46,130 nt of DNA from a virus: positions 1-46,130 of IMG/VR virus record IMGVR_UViG_3300033144_004391; one strand, given 5' to 3'. Shown here one piece after another: positions 32,643-39,166 of the stretch. Below the pieces are notes generated by a model. That model had not been told where the DNA came from. It was given only the letters and a program-made list of their open reading frames with translations, and made no database searches. Positions within the stretch are counted from its first letter, which is position 1. The number at the start of each line of letters is the position of its first letter. The position numbers were made by a program, and so were the translations under genes.

Positions 32643-33292
32643 TCGGCACCGCCTCTCCAGTCAACCTCTGCAACCTGTATAGACCGATAAGCGTGTCTTA
32701 ATATTGTCGATAGATCATCATAATGACTCACTGTCTCGTCGGGACGATTGTTGGTGTTTATGATAGTCATAAGTTGACTATCATAACGATGCCTAATCAA
32801 ATCTTCTGTCGCTTGCTTAATCTTAGCTGACTCATGACTTGTACTATTCTCTCGTTCAACGCCCATCTCGTCTAAGACAACAAGTTGATAGCGCCGAAGG
32901 TCGGCCCAACGATCCTTTTGACTTTCTTCAAAATCAAAAGCAATACGACCAAGATCACGGGCTGACACAAACCGACACCGGCAACCTCTCTTTATAGCCT
33001 CGTAAAGAACAGATACAGACGCGCCCGTCTTACCAGTTCCATACGAACCGAACATAAGAAGACCGTCACCGCGCTTATCCCGCTCAACAAGAGTCTCAAC
33101 AAAAATCATCAGTCCGGCTCGATAGTCAACATTATCTGGCACCTTATCTAAACGACACTGTTGGTATCGTTTAGGAACACCAATGACCCGCATGATCCTC
33201 TGAATCTCTTTATCCTTAACAAACTTGTCAGGATTAGTTTCTACAGGCTGTCTGTAGATCCTACCCCCACCTTTATCTATGTCCCAAGGCAT
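32639..33292 (-). CDS. DnaC-like helicase loader (AAA+)
   Basis: The product has 217 residues. The AAA+ core has GLLMFGSYGTGKTGASVSVLYEAIKRG (Walker A), RRYQLVVLDEMGVE (Walker B), MTIINTNNRPDE (sensor 1) and LSTILRHAYRSIQVAEVDWRG with an Arg finger. This matches DnaC/DnaI loaders that place DnaB at the origin. The ATG follows AAGGAGAGGTT. It lies between initiator and helicase as in many phages. Confidence 0.9.
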   Translation of the reverse strand: MPWDIDKGGGRIYRQPVETNPDKFVKDKEIQRIMRVIGVPKRYQQCRLDKVPDNVDYRAGLMIFVETLVERDKRGDGLLMFGSYGTGKTGASVSVLYEAIKRGCRCRFVSARDLGRIAFDFEESQKDRWADLRRYQLVVLDEMGVERENSTSHESAKIKQATEDLIRHRYDSQLMTIINTNNRPDETVSHYDDLSTILRHAYRSIQVAEVDWRGGAE

Positions 33293-33301
33293 AACCTCTC
33301 C

Positions 33302-34726
33302 TTACTCCTTGAAATCCGGCTTTATCAATTTATCCAAATCGTACTTCTCACGGCAAATCTCATCGAAAGTCTTATAAGTCTTGGGTTTTACATTCTTAAC
33401 AACATGCGAAGAAACCCTTGATGACCCATCCGTAAAACCAGTATCAATCCGCGAAGCCAATACATCCGCCAGACGATACATATGCGAAAGCACCGGATGA
33501 CCTTCCTTCGGCTTTGGAAAAACCTTGTCCTTGATCGTCGAATAGTCAGCAACCAAAACCTGAGCCATCTTTCTCACAACCTCCGGCTTGTAAACCGAAA
33601 CGGTCTGCGCCAGATTCTTAAAATCCTTACCAGTAGGCTGGAGCGGTATAGCCGCATTCGGATATGTCTTTAGTAACTCTTCGTTAAACATCTCGAAAGC
33701 TTCAATAGGAGTCGTCCCTCCCTTTGGTGTTATCCTCTCCTTGCCTACCTTCTTATACCGACGAGAAGATTTCTCTGGCGATGATTTCTTTGAAACCTTC
33801 GGCTTTTTCTCGACATCGAACATAATCCGCTGATTACCATCTTCATCCTGGTCCTTGATAAAGGATTTCCGAAAAGGTAAATCTCTAGCCACCAAATCCG
33901 GTCGCAGGCATTCTTCTGTCTTTTCGGATTCTTCAAAAGGAAAATTTTTGTTTTCATCTCCGGCGAATGAGCGAAGCGAATTCGGCAAAAAAGAATTACG
34001 AAGTAATTCTTTTTCTCTTCTCTTTTCCTCTCTTATTAAATGTGCGGGCGCGTAGCAAGCATCGTTCCCGACTTCTGACACAGGTAATTCCTTGTCTGTA
34101 GAGGAGTCATTTGTTTCGTAGTCACTAAGAGGGACCGCCAGGTTTCTGGCGGGGGGTGCGCCAGGTTTCTGGCGGTTACTCTTTTGGGGGACCGCCAGGT
34201 TTCTGGCGGGGGGTGCGCCAGGTTTCTGGCGGGCATCTGTTTCTTTTTCACCGGAGGAATCTGATTTTTCCGGCAATTTTGATGGGACTTTTGCGATGAT
34301 TTCGCCGGTATTTTTATCAGACCAGATGGCGATGTTTACCTGATCACCATAGACAGCTTCAAGGTCATTAAGAAAGATGACAAGCTTATTGGGATTTTCG
34401 GTATCCTTTGCCCGAACCAATAGCTCCTTCTCTTCAAGCTCAACTAAAGTTTCTCTTACGGTACTTATCCCTCTTTTAAGGAATCGAGCCATTTCTTTTA
34501 TGGTGGTGACGACACGGTTGGCTTTTTGGCTTCGAGCGAGGCAAACGACAAAGCCATAAACCCTTAACTGTCGGTCTGATATATTCGGGTCACACAACAC
34601 ACAATCGTGGATTTTTGTAAAATAACTGCGCCCGTTTTTAAGTTTTTTTGTGGGCGGATTTCGATAGAGAAGAATAAGATCGTTTGAAATAGCGGGTTTG
34701 AGAGAGTCGTGTCTTTGATATACCAT
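33302..34726 (-). CDS. Replication initiator (lambda O / replisome-organiser-like)
   Basis: The product has 474 residues. Residues 25-135 look like a winged helix: FTKIHDCVLCDPNISDRQLRVYGFVVCLARS, TTIKEMARFLKRGISTVRETLVELEEKELLVR, as in phage O-type and RepA-type initiators. Residues about 178-215 repeat a 19-residue unit (QKPGAPPARNLAVPQKSNR) because the DNA there holds four inverted repeats. A charged linker (HLIREEKRREKELLRN) comes from a purine-only stretch. The C-terminal part is helical (TPIEAFEMFNEELLKTYPNA, MAQVLVADYSTIKDKVFP) and probably binds the helicase-loader complex. It heads the replication gene cluster, immediately before the loader. I infer origin binding within its own gene. 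Confidence 0.75.
   Translation of the reverse strand: MVYQRHDSLKPAISNDLILLYRNPPTKKLKNGRSYFTKIHDCVLCDPNISDRQLRVYGFVVCLARSQKANRVVTTIKEMARFLKRGISTVRETLVELEEKELLVRAKDTENPNKLVIFLNDLEAVYGDQVNIAIWSDKNTGEIIAKVPSKLPEKSDSSGEKETDARQKPGAPPARNLAVPQKSNRQKPGAPPARNLAVPLSDYETNDSSTDKELPVSEVGNDACYAPAHLIREEKRREKELLRNSFLPNSLRSFAGDENKNFPFEESEKTEECLRPDLVARDLPFRKSFIKDQDEDGNQRIMFDVEKKPKVSKKSSPEKSSRRYKKVGKERITPKGGTTPIEAFEMFNEELLKTYPNAAIPLQPTGKDFKNLAQTVSVYKPEVVRKMAQVLVADYSTIKDKVFPKPKEGHPVLSHMYRLADVLASRIDTGFTDGSSRVSSHVVKNVKPKTYKTFDEICREKYDLDKLIKPDFKE
34007..34034 (-). other. 28-nt purine-only tract in the initiator gene
   Basis: All 28 bases of the coding strand are A or G here (all pyrimidines on the given strand), 101 bases downstream of the last inverted repeat. 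In the lambda origin an A+T-rich stretch with strong purine bias beside the iterons is where DNA opens. Confidence 0.75.
34135..34232 (-). repeat. Four perfect 16-bp inverted repeats inside the initiator gene (putative origin)
   Basis: CGCCAGGTTTCTGGCG occurs at 34136-34151, 34159-34174, 34193-34208 and 34216-34231. Each is a perfect 6-bp dyad with a 4-base centre. Spacing alternates 23, 34, 23, giving a 57-bp duplicated unit that keeps the reading frame. The arrangement recalls the four dyad iterons of the lambda origin within gene O. Confidence 0.85.
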
Positions 34727-34802
34727 GAAACGAAAACTCCTGGCCTTGATAATGTTGACCTAGAGCTATATTTTCCGTTATGATCATAACCATGTAGCTC
34801 CA

Positions 34803-34935
34803 GTCTTATTATTAAGGCTTCCTAAAAGTTGGAAATAAACGCTTTTGTCTTATTATTAAGGCTTGCTAAAGTTGTGGAAATAAACGCTTTTGTCTTATTA
34901 TTAAGGCTTCCTAAAAGTTGGAAATAAACGCTTTT
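34803..34935. repeat. Three 44-45 bp direct repeats (iteron-like)
   Basis: Units begin at 34803, 34847 and 34892 with GTCTTATTATTAAGGCTT and end in GGAAATAAACGCTTTT. The first and third are identical; the middle differs in a few central bases. No spacers separate them, so this is not CRISPR. The position just upstream of the initiator gene suits an origin or initiator-binding site. Confidence 0.9.
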
Positions 34936-34994
34936 GTTAAGTATCCGCTGTGAGCTAAAGTTGTAAAGTATCTGCGGTGATACCTTTGATTCAT

Positions 34995-35024
34995 AAACAA
35001 CCCCGGTCATTTCCGGGGTTGTTT
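34995..35024 (-). terminator. Strong terminator hairpin after the 35162-35638 gene
   Basis: A 12-bp perfect stem (AAACAACCCCGG / CCGGGGTTGTTT) with a six-base loop is flanked by A/T ends, so it could act on both strands. It separates the early genes from the origin and replication module. Confidence 0.85.
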
Positions 35025-35161
35025 GCTGTACGTCTTTGTAATTGGTGTTCTCAGCATCCGATCCCCGGTCTTCTATTCTAACCATCAATTTAACCAGATT
35101 ACTAGAACATAACCATCTTAAAAGATGATCTGTTATAGACATTAGGATTGAAGGGGAAAAT

Positions 35162-35638
35162 TCATTTGTCATGGAACAGTGCGGCATCGCCGCCATAGAA
35201 TTCTTGGGAGATCATATGACACACCCCTAATTTCAAATTAGCTAGAATAACGTTCTTTGTTACTAACGTCTCAGGGTTGTTCATAAGAGAGTCTTCGTGA
35301 TCTTTGATGATCCCTCCCGCCTTGCAATACCACCCTCGAAGCTGATTAACGGTAGGCACCTCATCTGGGTGTCCTTGGCCGCGCTTACTGAGCCATCTAT
35401 TCTGCTCTAAGATCAAAGCAGCCATGTTTTCGACGTCTCCTATAGTAGCTTTCCTCGTATTATGAAGTAGGACTTTGCTCATATAGGATCTAGCTAAGAC
35501 AAAGCTAATATCTACCACAGTCACGGTCTCAGGGAACCAGTAGGGGTCTCCCCTTACTTCAGGGTTTGCCCGCGTTTCCTTCAAGATCTTCTTTTCTATC
35601 GCGTCAACAAGTTCAATACTGTCTATGTTAAGCACCAT
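35162..35638 (-). CDS. Unknown helical protein
   Basis: The product has 158 residues and is soluble and mostly helical (DSIELVDAIEKKILKETRA, IGDVENMAALILEQNRWLSKRG). It has no recognised motif. Start at ATG 35638 or the adjacent GTG 35635; AGGAGG lies just upstream. It has its own CGGTA motif (35647-35662) and ends before a strong terminator, so it is probably a single-gene unit at the start of the replication region. Confidence 0.65.
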   Translation of the reverse strand: MVLNIDSIELVDAIEKKILKETRANPEVRGDPYWFPETVTVVDISFVLARSYMSKVLLHNTRKATIGDVENMAALILEQNRWLSKRGQGHPDEVPTVNQLRGWYCKAGGIIKDHEDSLMNNPETLVTKNVILANLKLGVCHMISQEFYGGDAALFHDK

Positions 35639-35646
35639 TGGCCTCC

Positions 35647-35662
35647 TTTTTTAGTTATACCG
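35647..35662 (-). promoter_or_regulatory. Promoter-like motif, CGGTA family
   Basis: The minus strand reads CGGTATAACTAAAAAA, then GGAGG and the start of the gene at 35162-35638. The TAG end is replaced by A residues. Confidence 0.45.
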
Positions 35663-35683
35663 ATAAAGAGGCTTGTTTGAATA

Positions 35684-36049
35684 TTAAAAAACACGCCCTT
35701 CTTCTTTTTTTACCGGAATTCTGGGTATTTTACATTTCTTATAACAAGTCTCTTTAACATCCCAACAACAACACTCTGTTTCTTCTTTTTTACAACATTT
35801 ACCCCACGCGATACAAACGCTACAGGCTTTATCCCCTTTAGCGATTTGTTCAAGGGTAGGCTTCCAACAAGGTTGATAGGCTATAAAATCATTCTTGGCG
35901 CACTTATCGCAAATACGCCCCTCACCATGAAGATTCCTTAGTCTTTTTAAGCGTTTAGTTGAAGCTTCAGCACGGTTATCGTTATATCCAATACCAAAGC
36001 CGACGACAATCAAAGCAAGAGCAGCAAAACCGAAGATATACTTTTTCAT
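35684..36049 (-). CDS. Secreted or membrane-anchored Cys-rich small protein
   Basis: The product has 121 residues. The start MKKYIFGFAALALIVVGFGIGYNDNRAEASTKR is a signal peptide or membrane anchor, with A-E-A|S as a possible cleavage site. The rest carries 14 Cys, many in clusters (ICDKCAKND, ACSVCIAWGKCCKKEETECCCW, CYKKCK), and is Lys-rich. It would work in the host envelope or periplasm with disulfides or metal. The function is unknown; superinfection exclusion or host envelope modification are guesses. GGAG precedes the ATG at 36049. Confidence 0.65.
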   Translation of the reverse strand: MKKYIFGFAALALIVVGFGIGYNDNRAEASTKRLKRLRNLHGEGRICDKCAKNDFIAYQPCWKPTLEQIAKGDKACSVCIAWGKCCKKEETECCCWDVKETCYKKCKIPRIPVKKEEGRVF

Positions 36050-36099
36050 AAGATTCTCCTTCTACTCTCACAATGACCACTTTATGACGATTGTTCAAG

Positions 36100-36489
36100 T
36101 TACACTTTTTCGGCGGCGAATATTTCACCCATCAGTTTGCGGGTACCTTTGTTTATCTCGGCAATGACGACGCACTCGTCCCCCGAAAACAAAGCCACAT
36201 CAGGATGAAACTCCTCAACAAAGAAGTTGATAGTCAAGAGCCAATGGTTATACGTTGACTCCTGTAACTCTTTGTTCGTGCGCAAGATATCTAGCCATTC
36301 CAACATCTCCTCCATCTTTGGAATCTCGTGAGGATGAGTTTTCATCCTTCTCTTTACTGCCACCAATCGGCGGCTCCAGTTGTCAAGTTGCTTATGAATA
36401 ATGCACTTCGGCGCATTAATCCTTTTGAACACGGCGAGAAAATTCTTCCCGCTCAAATATGATCGGACCAATTCGAGTAAGTCTTTCAT
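36100..36489 (-). CDS. Unknown small helical protein
   Basis: The product has 129 residues, helical and rich in basic residues early (LDNWSRRLVAVKRRMKTHPHEIPKMEEMLEWLDILRTNKELQ), with FFVEEFHPDVALFSGDECVVIAEI later. The family is not recognised. AGGAG precedes the ATG at 36489; an inverted repeat (36513-36530) lies a little further upstream. Confidence 0.65.
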   Translation of the reverse strand: MKDLLELVRSYLSGKNFLAVFKRINAPKCIIHKQLDNWSRRLVAVKRRMKTHPHEIPKMEEMLEWLDILRTNKELQESTYNHWLLTINFFVEEFHPDVALFSGDECVVIAEINKGTRKLMGEIFAAEKV

Positions 36490-36512
36490 TCTATTCTCCT
36501 TGTTTACATAAC

Positions 36513-36530
36513 GACCTATGGTGATAGGTC
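36513..36530 (-). promoter_or_regulatory. Operator-like inverted repeat upstream of the 36100 gene
   Basis: GACCTAT and ATAGGTC form a perfect 7-bp dyad around four bases, between the terminator at 36541-36568 and the ribosome site. The ATAGGTCGT half also occurs in the nested repeat at 43849-43884. Confidence 0.45.
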
Positions 36531-36540
36531 TGGGGACAAA

Positions 36541-36568
36541 AAAATCCCACGCCGTAACATGGGATTTT
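36541..36568 (-). terminator. Rho-independent terminator
   Basis: A 9-bp stem (AAAATCCCA / TGGGATTTT) is followed by a run of T on the minus strand. It ends the 36708/36577 gene pair. Confidence 0.85.
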
Positions 36569-36576
36569 CATTATCT

Positions 36577-36711
36577 CTACTCAATAAAATCTTCGTCTTT
36601 GCATCGAGCATCGACGATGCCCTTGAATTTGAAGGCATTAGGAGACGCCGACTCAAACATAAATTGTTGGGCCAATCTATTAAGTATTTTCTCTTTCTCC
36701 TGATCATTCAT
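36577..36711 (-). CDS. Unknown 44-residue protein, coupled to the 36708 gene
   Basis: I choose the ATG at 36711, which overlaps the upstream stop as ATGA. The longer frame from 36906 is mostly the shadow of the neighbouring gene. The product is MNDQEKEKILNRLAQQF followed by FESASPNAFKFKGIVDARCKDEDFIE: one helix and an acidic tail. The function is unknown. Confidence 0.5.
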   Translation of the reverse strand: MNDQEKEKILNRLAQQFMFESASPNAFKFKGIVDARCKDEDFIE

Positions 36712-36938
36712 TCTTTTACCCATGCTTTCTTTAGATGGCTTGCTTTCTTTGCCTGCCTTGCTCTCTTTATCGGTCTTAATTGGTTCTCGCTGTTGTATTT
36801 TGCAAGAGCAGATTTCTCGGACCAATGGCCTGTCGTCTCCACTCTTGTCACAGCTAACCACCCGTGTTGATAACCTGCCGGAGCAACATAAACCCCCGGT
36901 ACCCAATCAAAACTGGCGCATAAATTTGGATAAGTCAT
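36708..36938 (-). CDS. Unknown small basic protein
   Basis: The product has 76 residues. The first half is aromatic (CASFDWVPGVYVAPAGYQHGWLAV), the second basic and helical (KRARQAKKASHLKKAWVKE). AAAGGAAA lies before the ATG at 36938. It is followed, with a 4-base overlap, by a 44-residue gene. The family is not recognised. Confidence 0.6.
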   Translation of the reverse strand: MTYPNLCASFDWVPGVYVAPAGYQHGWLAVTRVETTGHWSEKSALAKYNSENQLRPIKRARQAKKASHLKKAWVKE

Positions 36939-36976
36939 TTTTATTTCCTTTCGTTAGAGTTAGTACATGCCAAAAA

Positions 36977-36990
36977 GCCCCGTTAGGGGC
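36977..36990 (-). terminator. Small-cassette terminator
   Basis: GCCCC / GGGGC stem with a TTTTT tract on the minus strand, six bases after the stop of the gene at 36996-37445. Confidence 0.8.
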
Positions 36991-36995
36991 CATAG

Positions 36996-37445
36996 TCATG
37001 GCGTACCGCCGTTTCTTGCTAATCGGCTCATTTCCACGCAGCGATCCATCGTATTACTGTCGAGTCCTCTTAGCGGCTCCTCGCTGTCCCAAGGGATCGG
37101 CAGAGTCGCAAACTCGTTCGCCCATAGGATAGCAATTGCCTTCCGGCTTAGGCCAGACACCGCCGACAATCCGCTGTGCCGGTGTGTCACGTTCCAAGGC
37201 CCACGATTCTCTCCCCAAGCGCGATGCACTGCAAAGTGGTCGCCCACTGGAATCGCCTCGACAATCTTTTCGTCGTCACTCGCCAACTTAAGCATGAAGC
37301 TCTTGCCGGAAGCGATGCGCTTCGCTTTACCCTCCGCGACCTTATCACGAAAGAACTTTTTCACGTATTCGACATCCCCATCATCTAATTTAGATAGGAG
37401 CTTTCCCATCGTAATATCAGTAATTGACACTGATTTGGTTGACAT
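36996..37445 (-). CDS. Unknown small protein
   Basis: The product has 149 residues from the ATG at 37445 (AAAGGAG upstream). It has a helical, charged N-terminus (KLLSKLDDGDVEYVKKFFRDKVAEGKAKRI) and a mixed C-terminus with RHSGLSAVSGLSRKAIAILWANEFATLPIPWD. Single-gene cassette: promoter motif at 37464-37474, terminator at 36977-36990. The family is not recognised. Confidence 0.65.
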   Translation of the reverse strand: MSTKSVSITDITMGKLLSKLDDGDVEYVKKFFRDKVAEGKAKRIASGKSFMLKLASDDEKIVEAIPVGDHFAVHRAWGENRGPWNVTHRHSGLSAVSGLSRKAIAILWANEFATLPIPWDSEEPLRGLDSNTMDRCVEMSRLARNGGTP

Positions 37446-37463
37446 AATAATCTCCTTTGTTAA

Positions 37464-37474
37464 TTGAATTACCA
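37464..37474 (-). promoter_or_regulatory. Small-cassette motif TGGTAATTCAA
   Basis: It stands between a terminator hairpin and the AAGGAG of the gene at 36996-37445. The same 11-mer occurs at 39128, 42494 and 43298, with close variants elsewhere. Confidence 0.55.
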
Positions 37475-37482
37475 TCGGCTAA

Positions 37483-37502
37483 AAGCCCCGGTCAAAGGGC
37501 TT
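37483..37502 (-). terminator. Small-cassette terminator
   Basis: AAGCCC / GGGCTT stem followed by TTTT on the minus strand, just after the stop of the gene at 37506-37784. Confidence 0.75.
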
Positions 37503-37505
37503 CGT

Positions 37506-37784
37506 TCATTGCGCGTCGTCGTAGGCTAGTAGCTTCTCGCCAGGGTGGTCCTCCTTGCGAAAGCCCCGCACCGTGATCGGCTTTATGTGCCACGTATCCA
37601 CGCCCCCTTCGGCTTGAATTCGCTTGCCGAAGCCGACCACGACTTCCGCACCGCAGCCGGGGCAGCGGTAGCGGTCGCCGCTGCTGTAGGCTGTCGGGTC
37701 GCAGCCCCCGTGGAACACGGGAAAGCCGTTACGAGTGCAACGCATCTGAAGCCGACACTTAACACAAACTGGTCTATGCAACAT
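37506..37784 (-). CDS. Small zinc-finger protein
   Basis: The product has 92 residues from the ATG at 37784, which is spaced seven bases from AAGGAG (the ATG at 37790 is too close). Cys pairs are PVCVKCRLQMRC and YRCPGCGAEV, with a GGCD between, enough for one or two zinc ribbons. The C-terminal part is charged. A DNA-, RNA- or protein-binding role is likely; nothing is more specific. Confidence 0.65.
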   Translation of the reverse strand: MLHRPVCVKCRLQMRCTRNGFPVFHGGCDPTAYSSGDRYRCPGCGAEVVVGFGKRIQAEGGVDTWHIKPITVRGFRKEDHPGEKLLAYDDAQ

Positions 37785-37804
37785 TTCCATTCTCCTTTTT
37801 AAGT

Positions 37805-37815
37805 TTGAATTGCCA
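37805..37815 (-). promoter_or_regulatory. Small-cassette motif (variant TGGCAATTCAA)
   Basis: It stands upstream of the zinc-finger gene at 37506-37784, between hairpin and ribosome site, with one base changed from TGGTAATTCAA. Confidence 0.5.
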
Positions 37816-37823
37816 TCGGCTTA

Positions 37824-37841
37824 AAGCCCCCGAAGGGGCTT
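37824..37841 (-). terminator. Small-cassette terminator
   Basis: AAGCCCC / GGGGCTT stem with T tract; it overlaps the stop codon of the gene at 37840-38019. Confidence 0.8.
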
Positions 37842-38019
37842 AACCTCTCACAGTCTTCAAAATGTATTGAAGCCTTTTTTCAGTCTCCTCCATAACCGAA
37901 ACCAATGCCAGATTAGTTTCAGGGTTTTGGTATTTATCAAGCCATTCTCTTGTCTTGATACTGGCAAGCTTAATACATTGAAAAGCTTCTTCAGCTTCCG
38001 TTACCGCCTCAGATTTCAT
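37840..38019 (-). CDS. Unknown 59-residue helical protein
   Basis: The ATG at 38019 has AAGGAGG upstream. The product is one or two long helices (VTEAEEAFQCIKLASIKTREWLDKYQ, VMEETEKRLQYILKTVRG). There is no motif. Terminators stand on both sides, but no promoter motif precedes it, so it may rely on read-through from the gene at 38052. Confidence 0.6.
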   Translation of the reverse strand: MKSEAVTEAEEAFQCIKLASIKTREWLDKYQNPETNLALVSVMEETEKRLQYILKTVRG

Positions 38020-38032
38020 AATTCCTCCTTGA

Positions 38033-38052
38033 AAAGCCCCCAAAGGGGCTTT
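38033..38052 (-). terminator. Small-cassette terminator
   Basis: AAAGCCCC / GGGGCTTT stem directly at the stop of the gene at 38052-38393. Confidence 0.75.
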
Positions 38053-38393
38053 CAGTCTATCTCTAGCTCAACACGCAGAATGCCAATACTAGCTCTGGTC
38101 CGATCAATTAATGCCATCATATCCTGAGCATATTTATTGCAGATTGTCGCGTATTCATAATCGACGGCGCAGTCGCCACTTTCAATCAATTCGCTCATTG
38201 CAATCAATATGTTATCGAACGTTTCAAGCTCGGCAACTTCTTGGCCTTTAGGGGTTGCCTCGTTACATAAAGTGCATCTGTTTGCGACCAAATTATTCAT
38301 ATCAAAAAACGCGGGTTGGTCCCCCGAAAGCTTAAAACTATCTTTCGGGAATAACGCGGGAAAAAGCTGGTTCTCACAAAGTATACATTTCAT
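38052..38393 (-). CDS. Small zinc-binding protein of unknown function
   Basis: The product has 113 residues from the ATG at 38393 (AAAGGAG upstream; the longer frame to 38465 crosses the promoter repeat). Two Cys pairs, MKCILCENQ and NRCTLCNEA, would hold one zinc. The rest is helical (AELETFDNILIAMSELIESGD, YAQDMMALIDRTRASIGIL). Both promoter-like motif classes lie upstream (38419-38445 and 38474-38489). Confidence 0.65.
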   Translation of the reverse strand: MKCILCENQLFPALFPKDSFKLSGDQPAFFDMNNLVANRCTLCNEATPKGQEVAELETFDNILIAMSELIESGDCAVDYEYATICNKYAQDMMALIDRTRASIGILRVELEID

Positions 38394-38418
38394 AATGATC
38401 TCCTTTTGGGTTGTATCC

Positions 38419-38445
38419 TTATAAAGTAAAAGCGATGATGGACCG
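38419..38445 (-). promoter_or_regulatory. GTCCATCATCG-type early promoter candidate
   Basis: The minus strand reads GGTCCATCATCGCTTTTACT, then TTATAAGG. TATAAG would be the -10 box, and an A/T-rich TTTTT stretch lies upstream. The gene at 38052-38393 follows 26 bases later. Three more copies exist at 40105, 40161 and 43695. Confidence 0.55.
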
Positions 38446-38473
38446 AGAAAAACTTCTAAGACCATTGATACCC

Positions 38474-38489
38474 CTACCTTGTGTTACCG
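38474..38489 (-). promoter_or_regulatory. Promoter-like motif, CGGTA family
   Basis: The minus strand reads CGGTAACACAAGGTAG, between a terminator hairpin and the GTCCATCATCG element. Confidence 0.45.
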
Positions 38490-38495
38490 CAAAAA

Positions 38496-38513
38496 GCCCC
38501 CTTAATGGGGGGC
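38496..38513 (-). terminator. Small-cassette terminator
   Basis: GCCCCC / GGGGGC stem with TTTTT on the minus strand, overlapping the end of the gene at 38502-38864. Confidence 0.8.
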
Positions 38514-38864
38514 AATAGCGAACACGCCGCGCTCATTACATAAACAATACCGAGCATTCTGCGTTAATGCACGGCTCTTTTTTATAAAGAAATGAGAACC
38601 CCTGTAAGGGTTGTAAGAAATAGCTTCCAAACAACCCTTACCAATGTTCGCAACAGTGCCGACAACGAACGCATGAACGTTCTTTCTGCGCTGTCTCAGA
38701 ACCCGCTGACGCCCTTTCTCTGATACTTTGAAGGCGCAGTTCTTGAGACTAATCAAAGACGTATGGTCAACAACTAACCAACGCCCATCGACCTTCTTTT
38801 GAACTGAGTAAACGACTAGGCCAGGGCTGGATCGAGTAAGATTTACATACACTCTTACCAACAT
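38502..38864 (-). CDS. Conserved small protein (VYxNL...VSEKGRQRVL...KNVHAFVVG type)
   Basis: The product has 120 residues. The pattern RVYVNLTRSSPGLVVYSV, LKNCAFKVSEKGRQRVLRQRRKNVHAFVVGTV, ISYNPYRGSHFF recalls a conserved hypothetical protein found in many phages and bacteria; I recognise the pattern from memory but know of no function. It is basic and compact. It follows the gene at 38867 by two bases, so the two form a pair ended by the hairpin at 38496-38513. Confidence 0.7.
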   Translation of the reverse strand: MLVRVYVNLTRSSPGLVVYSVQKKVDGRWLVVDHTSLISLKNCAFKVSEKGRQRVLRQRRKNVHAFVVGTVANIGKGCLEAISYNPYRGSHFFIKKSRALTQNARYCLCNERGVFAIAPH

Positions 38865-38866
38865 AA

Positions 38867-39109
38867 TCAGTCCTTCTTAGTCATCATGAATTTGAGCAAT
38901 TCACGCGCCTTTTGTTTAGCTCCATCCATTGAATTAGCTTTGCAGTCTCGTGTTACAGTGACCTGGACACCCCATTTACCAGTGGAATACTGGAAAACTC
39001 GAATATCAGTCCTTTCGTTAGAAGCAAACCTATAACCTTTCACAGTCGGTATGGTACTCATGTCATCGCATTCTTGATCATGCAACGTTCCCCAACAGAT
39101 ATTTTTCAT
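38867..39109 (-). CDS. Unknown small protein
   Basis: The product has 80 residues from the ATG at 39109 (AAAAGGAG upstream). It has beta strands (RFASNERTDIRVFQYSTGKWGVQVTVTRD) followed by one helix (DGAKQKARELLKFMM), a small alpha/beta fold reminiscent of dsRNA- or DNA-binding domains, though I cannot assign one. First gene of a two-gene cassette. Confidence 0.65.
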   Translation of the reverse strand: MKNICWGTLHDQECDDMSTIPTVKGYRFASNERTDIRVFQYSTGKWGVQVTVTRDCKANSMDGAKQKARELLKFMMTKKD

Positions 39110-39127
39110 AACAATCTCCTTTTAAGT

Positions 39128-39138
39128 TTGAATTACCA
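39128..39138 (-). promoter_or_regulatory. Small-cassette motif TGGTAATTCAA
   Basis: Exact copy of the motif, preceded by GCGA and followed by ACTTAAAAGGAG and the gene at 38867-39109. Confidence 0.55.
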
Positions 39139-39148
39139 TCGCAGAAAA

Positions 39149-39162
39149 GCCCCCGAAGGGGC
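39149..39162 (-). terminator. Small-cassette terminator
   Basis: GCCCC / GGGGC stem with a TTTT tract on the minus strand after the gene at 39167-39517. Confidence 0.8.
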
Positions 39163-39166
39163 CAAT

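Larger units (their letters stand above)
34727..35161. other. Non-coding interval upstream of the initiator gene
   Basis: This 435-bp stretch holds three 44-45 bp direct repeats (34803-34935), two related AAGTATC(C/T)GC(T/G)GTGA segments (34939-34982) and a strong terminator (34995-35024). The only long frame (34822-35196, minus) runs through the terminator and the repeats and is not convincing. The initiator ATG at 34726 has GGAG ten bases upstream. Confidence 0.7.

Noticed and set aside
34803-34935. CRISPR array
   Set aside because: Repeats are contiguous with no spacers, and no cas genes are nearby; the Cas4-like nuclease alone is common in phages.
34822-35196. 124-codon minus-strand ORF downstream of the 35162 gene
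   Set aside because: It runs through a strong terminator and is largely made by the 44-45 bp repeats; it overlaps a better gene and has no ribosome site.
36712-36906. 5' extension of the 44-residue gene (109-codon version)
   Set aside because: The extra codons lie wholly over the 36708-36938 gene in another frame; the ATGA overlap at 36708-36711 is the better start.
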